DNA from: Aegilops tauschii subsp. strangulata
Taxonomy: Eukaryota > Streptophyta > Magnoliopsida > Poales > Poaceae
Reading direction: 5' to 3'
Assembly: GCF_002575655.3 (NCBI RefSeq)
Contig: NC_053040.3
Location: 460,460,780-460,524,779, forward strand
Length of the DNA: 64,000 nucleotides
The translations under genes and the position numbers were made by a program. Below are positions 54,714-64,000 of this stretch, in pieces (position 1 is the first letter of the stretch; each line of letters starts with the position of its first letter). The notes under the pieces are model-generated. The model saw nothing but the letters and a program-made list of their open reading frames with translations, made no database searches and was not told where the DNA came from.

Positions 54714-57610
54714 ACCATCCCCAAGCTTAATTCCTGCTCGTCCTCGAGTTGGTAAATGATAAAAACAGAATTTTTGATGTGGAATGCTACTAGGTATAAT
54801 TTCAATGTAATTCTTCTTAATTGTGGTATGAATATTCAGATCCGAAAGATTCAAGATAAAAGTTCAATATTGACATAAAAATAATAATACTTCAAGCATA
54901 CTAACTAAGCAATTATGTCTTCTCAAAATAACATGGCCAAAGAAAGTTATCCCTACAAAATCATATAGTCTGGCTATGCTCTATCTTCACCACACAAAAT
55001 ATTTAAATCATGCACAACCCCGATGACAAGCCAAGCAGTTGTTTCATACTTTTGATGTTCTCAACCTTTTTCAATCTTCACGCCATACATGAGCGTGAGC
55101 CATGGACATAGCACTATATGTGGAATAGAATGGTGGTTGTGGAGAAGACAAAAAGGAGAAGATAGTCTCACATCAACTAGGCGTATCAACGGGCTATGGA
55201 GATGCCCATCAATAGATATCAATGTGAGTGAGTAGGGATTGCCATGCAACGGATGCACTAGAGCTATAAGTGTATGAAAGCTCAACAAAAGAAACTAAGT
55301 GGGTGTGCATCCAACTCGCTTGCTCACGAAGACCTAGGGAATTTTGAGGAAGCCCATCATTGGAATATACAAGCCAAGTTCTATAATGAAAATTTCCCAC
55401 TAGTATATAAAAGTGATATCATAGGAGACTCTCTATCATGAAGATCATGGTGCTACTTTGAAGCACAAGTGTGGTAAAAGGATAGTAACATTGTCCCTTC
55501 TCTCTTTTTCTCTCATTTTTTTATTTGGGCCTTTTTTTATGGCCTCTTTTTTTCGTCTGGAGTCTCATCCCGACTTGTGGGGGAATCATAGTCTCCATCA
55601 TTCTTTCCTCACTTGGGACAATGCTCTAAAAATGATGATCATCACACTTTTATTTACTTACAACTCAACAATTACAACTCAATACTTAGAACAAAATATG
55701 ACTCTATGTGAATGCCTCCGGCGGTGTACCGGGATATGCAATGAATCAAGAATGACATGTATGAAAGAATTATGAATGGTGGCATTGCCACAAATACAAT
55801 GTCGACTACATGATCGTGCGAAGCAATATGACAATGATGGAGCGTGTCATAGTAAACGGAACGGTGGTGAGTTGCATGGCAATATATCTCGGAATGGCTA
55901 TGGAAATGCCATGATAGGTAGGTATGGTGGCTCTTTTGAGGAAGATATATGGTGGGTGTATGATACCGGCGAAAAGTGCGCGGTATTAGAGAGGCTAGCA
56001 ATGGTGGAAGGAAGAAAAGTGCGTATAATCCATGGACTCAACATTAGTCATAAAGAACTCATATGTTTATTGCAAAAATCAACAAGTTATCAAAGCAAAG
56101 TATTGCGCGCATGCTTCTAGGGGGATAGATTCGTAGGAAAAGACCATCGCTCATCCCTGACCGCCACTCATAAGGAAGACAGTCAATAAATAAATTATGC
56201 TCCGACTTCATCACATAACGGTTCACCATACGTGCATGCTATGGGAATCACAAACTTTTACACAAGTATTTCTCAAATTCAAAACTACTCAACTAGCATG
56301 ACTCTAATATCACCACCTTCATATCTCAAAACAATTATCAAGCATCAAACTTCTCATAGTATTCAACACACTCATAAGAATTTTTCTTTTTTCTTTACTA
56401 ATCTTGAATGCCTATTATTGTTAAAGCAAACTACCATGCTGTTTTGTAGGACTCTCAAAATAATATAAGTGAAGCATGAGAGAACAATAGTTTCTATAAG
56501 ACAAATTCACCACCGTGCTCTAAAAGATATAAGTGAAACACTAGAGCAAAAACTATGTAACTCAAAAGATATAAGTGAAGCACATAGAGTATTCTAACAA
56601 TTTCCGAATCAAGTGTGTCTCTCTCAAAAGGTGTGTACAGCAAAGATGATTGTGGTAAACTAAAAAGCAAAGACTCAAATCATACAAGACGCTGCAAGCA
56701 AAACACATATCATGTGGTGAATAAAAATATAGCTCCAAGTAAAGTTACCGATGGAAGTAGACGAAAGAGGGGATGCCTTCTGGGGCATCCCCAAGCTTTG
56801 GCTTTTAGGTGTCCTTAGATTATATTGGGGGTGCCATGGGCATCCCCAAGCTTAGGCTCTTGCCACTCCTTGTTCCATAATCCATCAAATCTTTCACCCA
56901 AAACTTGAAAACTTCACAATACAAAACTCAGCAGAAAATCTCGTGAGCTCCGTTAGCGAAAGAAAACAAAAGACCACTTCAAAGTACTGTAATCAACTCA
57001 TTCTTTATTTATATTGGTGTTAAACCTACTGTATTCCAACTTCTCTATGGTTTATAAACTATTTTACTAGCCATAGATTCATCAAAATAAGCAAACAACA
57101 CACGAAAAACAGAATCTGTCAAAAAGAGAACAGTCTGTAGTAATCTGTAACTAACGCAAACTTCTGGAACTCCAAAAATTCAGCCAACATAGGACGACCT
57201 AGAATTTTTGTATTGATCAGCAGAAATTGGAATCAATATTTTATCACGTTCTGGTGATTTTTAACAATTATTTTCGTGAACAGAAAGTTTCTGGAATTTT
57301 CTGCAAGATCAAATAACTATCATCCAAGAAGATCCTATAGGTTTAACTTGGCACAAACACTAATTAAAACATAAAAACACATAAAACCAGAGGCTAGAAC
57401 AAATATTTATTCCTAAACGGAAAAAAGCAAAAAAACAAAATAAAATTGGGTTGCCTCCCAACAAGCGCTATCGTTTAACGCCCCTAGCTAGGCATAATAG
57501 CAAGGATAGATCTAGGTATTGCCATCTTTGGTAGGCAATTCTTCAATGAGGCATCTATCATCCTTAGAGGTTTCTTTATTTTTATTAATTATCAAACTTT
57601 TAGGCACAAG
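54714..57610 (-). mobile_element. 3' internal region of the Sabrina-like Gypsy, non-coding
   Basis: It begins with a polypurine tract (aagcttggggatgg on the minus strand, 54714-54729) against the LTR. The motif ccccaagctt returns at about 56788 and 56843, inside the pair gcatccccaagctt. The remaining 2.9 kb is A/T-rich untranslated sequence with no domain in any frame; the pol genes would lie further right but are cut off by the Copia LTR at 57611. Confidence 0.7.
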
Positions 57611-58735
57611 TGAAGGAAATATGCCCTAGAGGCAATAAAAAGTTATTATTTATTTCCTTATATCATGATAAATGTTTATTATTCATGCTAGAATTGTATT
57701 AACTGGAAACATGATACATGTGTGAATACATAGACAAACAGAGTGTCACTAGTATGCCTCTACTTGACTAGCTCGTTGATCAAAGATGGTTATGTTTCCT
57801 AGCCATAGACAAAGAGTTGTCATTTGATTAACGGGATCACATCATTAGGAGAATGATGTGATTGACTTGACCCATTCCGTTAGCTTAGCACTTGATCGTT
57901 TAGTATGTTGCTATTGCTTTCATCATGACTTATACATGTTCCTATGACTATGAGATTATGCAACTCCCGTTTACTGGAGGAACACTTTGTGTGCTACCAA
58001 ACGTCACAACGTAACTGGGTGATTATAAAGGTGCTCTACAGGTGTCTCCGAAGGTACTTGTTGGGTTGGCGTATTTCGAGATTAGGATTTGTCACTCCGA
58101 TTGTCGGAGAGGTATCTCTGGGCCCACTCGGTAATGCACATCACTATAAGCCTTGCAAGCATTGCAACTAATGAGTTAGTTGCGGGATGATGTATTACGG
58201 AATGAGTAAAGAGACTTGCCGGTAACGAGATTGAACTAGGTATTGAGATACCTACGATCGAATCTCGGGCAAGTAACATACCGATGACAAAGGGAACAAC
58301 GTATGTTGTTATGCGGTCTGACCGATAAAGATCTTCGTAGAATATGTAGGAGCCAATATGGGCATCCAGGTCCCGCTATTGGTTATTGACAAGAGAGGTG
58401 TCTCGGTCATGTCTACATAGTTCTCGAACCCGTAGGGTCCGCACGCTTAACGTTCGTTGACGATATAGTACTATGAGTTATGTATGTTGGTTACCGAATG
58501 TTGTTTGGAGTTTTGGATGAGATCACGGATATGACGAGGAACTCTGGAATGTTCAGGAAGTAAAGATTGATATGTGGATAGTAGTGTTTGATCTCCAGAA
58601 AGGTTCCGGAATCCATCGGAAGGGGTTCCAGATGTTTCCCGAAATGTTTGGGCACAGAACACTTTATCTGGGCCAAAGGGGAAAGCCCATGAGGTTTTTG
58701 GAAAGCGCAAAAGGAAGTTTTGCGGAGTCCAGGGG

Positions 58736-58791
58736 CCAGACGCCAGGGTCCCTGGCGTCTGGGTCCAGACGCCGGGAACCCTGGCGTCTGG
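58736..58791 (+). repeat. Clustered inverted repeats upstream of the Copia TATA box
   Basis: CCAGACGCCAGGG (58736-58748) is followed after one base by its exact reverse complement (58750-58762). A second CCAGACGCC (58765-58773) faces GGCGTCTGG (58783-58791). Four arms of one motif thus alternate in orientation, about 90-145 bases before the TATA box. Confidence 0.9.
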
Positions 58792-58878
58792 CCCTGGAGT
58801 CCGAGAAGGACTCTTGCCTTTCGGGTGAAACCAACTTTGTGGAGGCTTTTACTCCAAGTTTCGACCCCAAGGCTCAAC

Positions 58879-58889
58879 ATATAAATAGA
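58879..58889 (+). promoter_or_regulatory. TATA box of Angela-like LTR
   Basis: The motif catataaatag precedes the R/U5 part of the LTR by position, in the place expected for BARE/Angela LTRs. Confidence 0.65.
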
Positions 58890-59320
58890 GGGGTAGGGCT
58901 AGCACCCAAGACACATCAATAAACACCAAGCCATGTGCCGGCAACCCCGTCTCCTCTAGTCTATCCTCCGTCATAGTTTTCCTAGTGCTTAGGCGAAGCC
59001 CTGCGAAGATTGTTCTTCACCAACACTGTCACCACGCTGTCGTGCTGCCGGAACTCATCTACTACTTCGCCCCTCTTGCTGGATCGAGAAGGCGAGGATG
59101 TCACCGAGCCGAACGTGTGCAGAACTCGGAGGTGCCGTGCTTTCGGTACTTGGATCGGTCGGATCGTGAAGACGTACGACTACATCAACCGCATTGATAT
59201 AACGCTTCCACTTACGGTCCACGAGGGTACGTAGACAACAGTCTCCCCTCTCGTTGCTATGCATCACCATGATCTTGTTTGTGCGTAGGAAATTTTTGAA
59301 ATTACTACGTTCCCCAACAG

Positions 59321-59334
59321 TGGTATGAGAGCCT
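59321..59334 (+). other. Primer-binding site of Angela-like Copia
   Basis: The sequence tggtatgagagcct lies one base after the LTR and matches the initiator Met-tRNA site tggtatcagagc with one change. Confidence 0.8.
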
Positions 59335-60583
59335 GGTTTTATGCGTAGATGTCATATGCACGAGTAGAACACAAGTGAGTTGTGGGCGATATAAGTCATA
59401 CTGCTTACCAGCATGTCATACTTTGGTTCGGCAATATTGTTGGATGAAGCGGCCCGGACCGACATTACGCGTACGCTTACGCGAGACTGGTTCTACCAAC
59501 GTGCTTTGCACACAGGTGGCTGGCGGGTGTCAGTTTCTCCAACTTTAGTTGAACCGAGTGTGGCTACGCCCGGTCCTTAAGAAGGTTAAAACATCACTAA
59601 CTTGACAAACTATCGTTGTGGTTTTGATGCGTAGGTAAGAACAGTTCTTGCTCAGCCCGTAGCAGCCACGTAAAACTTGCAACAACAAAGTAGAGGACGT
59701 CTAACTTGTTTTTGCAGGGCATGTTGTGATGTGATATGGTCAAGACGTGATGCTATATTTTATTGTATGAGATGATCATGTTTTGTAACTGAGTTATTGG
59801 CAACTGGCAGGAGCCATATGGTTGTCGCTTTATTGTATGCAATGCAATCGCTCTGTAATGCTTTACTTTATCACTAAGCGGTAGCGATAGTCGTAGAAGC
59901 ATAAGTTGGCGAGACGACAACGATGCTACGATGGAGATCAAGGTGTCGCGCCGGTGACGATGGTGATCATGACGGTGCTTCGGAGATGGAGATCACAAGC
60001 ACAAGATGTTGATGGCCATATCATATCACTTATATTGATTGCATGTGATGTTTATCTTTTATGCATCTTATTTTGCTTTGTTTGACGGTAGCATTATAAG
60101 ATGATCTCTCACTAAATTTCAAGGTATAAGTGTTCTCCCTGAGTATGCACCGTTGCCGAAGTTCGTCGTGCCGAGACACCACGTGATGATTGGGTGTGAT
60201 AAGCTCTATGTCCATCTACAACGGGTGCAAGCCAGTTTGCACACGCAAAATACTCAGGTTAAACTTGACGAGCCTAGCATATGCAGATATGGCCTCGGAA
60301 CACTGAGACCGAAAGGTCGAGCGTGAATCATATAGTAGATATGATGAACATAGTGATGTTCACCATTGAAAACTACTCCATTTCACGTGATGATCGGTTA
60401 TGGTTTATTTGATTTGGATCACGTGATCACTTAGATGATTAGAGGGATGTGTATCTAAGTGGGAGTTCTTAAGTAATATGATTAATTGAACTTTAATTTA
60501 TCATGAACTTAGTCCTGGTAGTATTGGCATATCTATGTTGTAGATCAATTGCTCACGTTTAGCTCCCCTGTTTTATTTTTGAT
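59335..60583 (+). other. Untranslated leader of Angela-like Copia
   Basis: About 1.25 kb between primer-binding site and gag, without a supported coding region. It is colinear with 1-763 in reverse complement. Such long leaders are normal in BARE/Angela elements. Confidence 0.75.
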
Positions 60584-61602
60584 ATGATCCTAGAGAAAAC
60601 TAAGTTGAAAGATGTTAGTAGCAATGATACAGATTGGATCCGTTATCTGAGGATTTTCCTCATTGCTGCACAGAAGTATAATGTCCTTGATGCACCGCTA
60701 GGTGACAGACCTATTGCAGGAGCAGATGCAGACGTTATGAACGTTTGACAAAAGCTCAGTATGATGACTACTTGATAGTTTAGTGCACCATGCTTTACGG
60801 CTTATAACCGGGACTTAAAAAATGTTTTGAACGCCATAGAGCATATAAGATGTTCTAAGAGTTGAAATTGGTATTTCATACTCATGCCCGTGTCGAGAGG
60901 TATGAGACCTCTGACAGTACTTTGCCTACAAGATGGAGGAGAATTGCTCAGCTAGTGAGCATATGCTCAGAATGTCTGAGTACTACAATCACTTGAATCA
61001 AGTGGGAGTTAATCTTCCAGATAAGATAGTGATTGACAGAGTTCTCTAGTCACTATCACCAAGTTACTATAACTTCGTGATGAACTATAATATGCAAGGG
61101 ATAACAGAAATGATTCCCAAGCTCTTCATGATGCTGAAATTGACGAAGGTAGAAATCAAGAAAAACATCAAGTGTTGATGGTTGACAAGACCACTAGTTT
61201 CAAGAAAAGGGCAAAGGGAAGAAGGGGAACTTCAAGAAGAACGGCAAGCGAGTTGCTGCTCAGGTGAAGAAGCCCAAGTCTGGACCTAAGCCTGAGACTG
61301 AGTGCTTCTACTACAAAGGAACTGGTCACGGAAAGCGGAACTGCCCCAAGTATTTGGCGGATAAGAAGGATGGCAAAGTGAACAAAGGTATATTTGATAT
61401 ACATGTTATTGATGTGTACTTTAATAGTGTTTATAGCAACCCCTCAGTATTTGATACTAGTTCAGTTGCTAAGATTAGTAACTCGAAATGGGAGTTGCAG
61501 AATGAACAGAGACTAGTTAAGGGTGAAGTGACTATGTGTGTTGGAAGTGGTTCCAAGGTTGATATGATCATCATCGCACACTCCCTATACTTTCGGGATT
61601 AG
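60584..61602 (+). pseudogene. Gag and start of protease, Angela-like Copia
   Basis: Gag opens MILEKTKLKDVSSND at 60584 and soon meets a TGA near 60746; several more stops and frame changes follow. The zinc knuckle reads CFYYKGTGHGKRNC (61303-61344), so the second Cys of the CX2C pair is a Tyr. The protease motif reads VFDTSSVAK (about 61448), with Ser in place of the conserved Gly after DT. Both changes would abolish function. The stop at 61600-61602 ends this part. Confidence 0.82.
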
Positions 61603-61667
61603 TGTTGAACCTAAATAAGTGTTATTTGGTGTTTGCGTTGAGCATGAATATGATTTGATCATGTTTA

Positions 61668-63185
61668 TTGAAAAACGGTTATTCATTTAAGATAGAGAAT
61701 AATTGTTGTTCTGTTTACATGAATAAAATCTTATATGGTTACACACCCAATGAAAATGGTTCGTTGGATCTCGATCATAGTGATACACATATTCATAATA
61801 TTGAAACCAAAAGATGCAAAGTTAATTATGATAGTGCAACTTATTTGTGGCACTACCGTTTAGGTCATATTGGTGTAAAGCGCATGAAGAAACTCCGTGC
61901 TGATGGGCTTTTGGAGTCACTTGATTATGAATCACTTGATGCTTGCGAACCATGCCTTATGGGCAAGATGACTAAGACTCCGTTCTCCGGAACAATGGAG
62001 CGAGCAACGGACTTATTGGAAATAATACATACTGATGTATGCGATCCGATGAGTGTTGAGGCTCGCGGCAGGTATTGTTATTTTCTGACCTTCACAGATG
62101 ATTTGAGCAGATATGGGTATATCTACTTGATGAAACATAAGTCTGAAACATTTGAAAAGTTCAAAGAATTTCAGAGTGAAATGGAAAATCATCATGACTA
62201 TAATATAAGGTTTCTACGATCTGATCACGGAGACAAATATTTGAGTTACGAGTTTGGTCTTCAAATTAAAACAATGTGGAATAGTTTCACAAACTCATGC
62301 CACCTGGAACACCATAGCGTAATGGTGTCCAAACGTCATAACCGTACTTTGGATATAGTGCAATCTATGATGTCTCTTACCCATTTACCACTATCATTTT
62401 GGGGTTATGCATTAGAGACAGCTACATTCACGTCAAATAGGGCACCGTCTAAATCCGTTGAGACGACACAGTATAAACTATGGTTTGGCAAGAAACCTAA
62501 GCTGTCGTTTCTTAAAATTTGGGGTTGCGATGCTTATGTGAAAAAGTTTCATCCTGATAAGCTCAAACCCAAATCAGAGAAGTGCGTCTTCATAGGATAC
62601 CCAAAAGTTAATGTTGGGTACACCTTCTATCAGAGATCCGAAGGCAAGATATTCGTTGCTAAGAATGGATCCTTTCTAGAGAAGGAGTTTCTCTCGAAAG
62701 AAGTGAGTGGGAGGAAAGTAGAACTTGATGAGGTAACTGTACCTACTTCCTTATTGGAAAGTAGTTCATCACAGAAATCTGTTCCTGTGACTACTACACC
62801 AATTAGTGAGGAAGCTAATGATGATGATCATGTAACTTCAGATCAAGTTGCTACCGAACCTCGTAGGTCAACCAGAGTAAGATCCGCACCAGAGTGGTAT
62901 GGTAATCCTGTTCTGGAGATCATGTTACTTGACCATGACGAACCTACGAACTATGAGGAAGCGATGGTGAGCCTAGATTCCGCAAAATGGCTTGAGGCCA
63001 TGAAATCTGAGATGGGATCCATGTATGAGAACAAAGTGTGGACTTTGGTTGACTTGCCCGATGATCGTCAAGCCATTGAGAATAAATGGATCTTCAAGAG
63101 GAAGACGGACGCCGATAGTAGTGTTACTATCTACAAAGCTCGAATTATCGCAAAATGTTTTCGACAAGTTCGAGGTGTTGACTAG
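61668..63185 (+). pseudogene. Integrase and RT start, Angela-like Copia
   Basis: The pre-integrase zinc domain is visible (LWHYRLGHIGVKRMKKL, CEPCLMGK). In the core, the first D (IIHTDVCDPM) and second D (FLRSDHGDKY) are kept, but the position of the catalytic Glu is Lys (VSKRHNRTLD). The frame continues through the C-terminal integrase region (KIWGCDAYVKKFHPDKL, CVFIGYP) and the linker RRSTRVRSAPEWYGNP into RT (NYEEAMVSLDSAKWLEAM, NKWIFKRKTDADSSV). It ends in TAG at 63183-63185, just before the palm. Confidence 0.88.
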
Positions 63186-64000
63186 GATGAGAGTTTCTCA
63201 CTCGTATCTATTCTTAAGTCTGTCCGAATCATATTAGCAATTGCCGCATTTTATGAAATCTGGCAAATGGATAAACAAAACTGCATTCCTCAATGGATTT
63301 ATTAAAGAAGAGTTGTATATGATGCAACTAGAAGGTTTTGTCAATCCTAAAGGTGTTAACAAAATGTGCAAGCTCCAGCGATCCATCTATGGACTGGTGC
63401 AAGCATCTCGGAGTTGGAATATACGCTTTGATGAGTTGATCAAAGCATATAGTTTTATACAGACTTGCGGTGAAGCCTGTATTTACAAGAAAGTGAGTGG
63501 GAGCACTACAACATTTCTGATAAGTATATGTGAATGACATATTGTTGATCGGAAATAATGTAGAATTATTCTGCAAAGAATAAAGGAGTGTTTGAAAGGA
63601 GTTTTTCAAAGAAAGACCTCGGTGAAGCTGCTTACATATTGGGCATCAAGATCTATAGAGATAGATCAAAACGCTTGATAAGTTTTTTCGATGAGTACAT
63701 ACCTGGACAAGATTTTGAAGTAGTTCAAAATGGAACAGTCAAAGAAAGAGTTCTTGCCTGTATTACAATGTGTGAAATTGAGTAAGACTCAAAGCCCGAC
63801 CACGGCAGAAGATAGAAAGAGAATGAAAGTCATTCCCTATGCCATAGCCATAGGTTCTATAAAGTGTGCCATGCTATGTACCAGATCTATTGTATACCCT
63901 ACACTGATTTTGGCAAGGGAGTACAATAGTGATCTAGGAGTAGATCACTGGACAGCGGTCAAAATTATCCTTAGTGGAATAAGGATATGTTTCTCGATTA
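63186..64000 (+). pseudogene. RT palm and RNase H start, Angela-like Copia
   Basis: RT continues in shifting frames: TAFLNGFIKEELYM (63280-63320), CKLQRSIYGLVQASRSWN, then the catalytic box, which reads YVNDILLIG near 63520-63546 where YVDD is expected, so one catalytic Asp is Asn. KKDLGEAAYILGIKIYRDRSK (63610-63675) follows in another frame, and the final bases encode SDLGVDHWTAVK-like sequence at the window edge. The element is incomplete here. Confidence 0.82.

Larger units (their letters stand above)
57611..59319 (+). repeat. 5' LTR of Angela-like Copia (1709 bp)
   Basis: Starts tgaaggaaatatgccctaga and ends ttccccaaca; primer-binding site follows. A TATA box (catataaatag) lies at 58879-58889. 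It contains the inverted-repeat cluster at 58736-58791. Confidence 0.93.
57611..64000 (+). mobile_element. Angela-like Copia element, 5' part, decayed
   Basis: It has a complete 5' LTR, primer-binding site, leader, gag and most of pol in the Copia order (protease, integrase, RT, RNase H), then runs off the window. It interrupts the Sabrina-like element; the left flank acaag (57606-57610) is the candidate target duplication. Many stops and lost catalytic residues show it is inactive. Confidence 0.9.

Noticed and set aside
55061..56468. ORFs of 60-114 codons in the Sabrina-like region
   Set aside because: The region is known-type untranslated 3' sequence, A/T-rich, and frames show no domain or codon bias.

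Overview
The window is a block of nested retrotransposons from a large, repeat-rich grass genome. I see no host gene, tRNA, rRNA or CRISPR array. The LTR ends and internal layouts match families I know from Triticeae: Angela/WIS/BARE-type Copia, Fatima-type Gypsy of the Tat lineage, and a Sabrina-like Athila Gypsy. Wheat or a close relative is the best guess. Fatima is reported as enriched in the wheat B genome, so a B/S-type genome is possible. Family names come from memory of LTR ends, not from a search.

Layout. 1-2480: minus-strand Copia leader, primer-binding site and complete 5' LTR. 2481-3525: two older fragments, a Gypsy reverse transcriptase piece and a retroelement Gag piece with three CCHC knuckles. 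3526-26809: minus-strand Fatima-like element A (LTR1 3526-3996, LTR2 26340-26809). Its integrase is split by a plus-strand Tat-type Gypsy, element D (8402-21638, target duplication GTGTG). 26340-43595: a second Fatima-like element, C, sharing LTR2 with A. C is interrupted by element B (30523-40825, target duplication CCAGG), a Fatima-like element with Gag and protease but no reverse transcriptase or integrase. B holds a solo LTR (31405-32547, target duplication AGTGG). At 43596 C is cut by the LTR of another minus-strand Gypsy, E, whose internal part (44015 to about 53376) is non-coding and holds a 3.9 kb solo LTR (47828-51745, target duplication GTGTC). 53377-57610: truncated 3' LTR and 3' internal region of a Sabrina-like Gypsy, minus strand. 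57611-64000: decayed plus-strand Angela-like Copia running off the window.

How the parts work together. Elements A, B, C and D share one plan: gag-pol on one strand and, near the 3' LTR on the opposite strand, a multi-exon antisense gene (aORF). Its product has an N-terminal domain of the 'putative gypsy type transposon' family, a charged middle, a coiled coil and a conserved C-terminal exon. Between the convergent aORF and pol genes of A, B and C, and three times in E, lies a non-coding domain with two hairpins whose stems differ between copies but stay paired. That covariation is the most interesting signal here. Short polypurine-tract-like motifs recur in the aORF introns and 3' regions. 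All autonomous coding regions carry stops or frameshifts.
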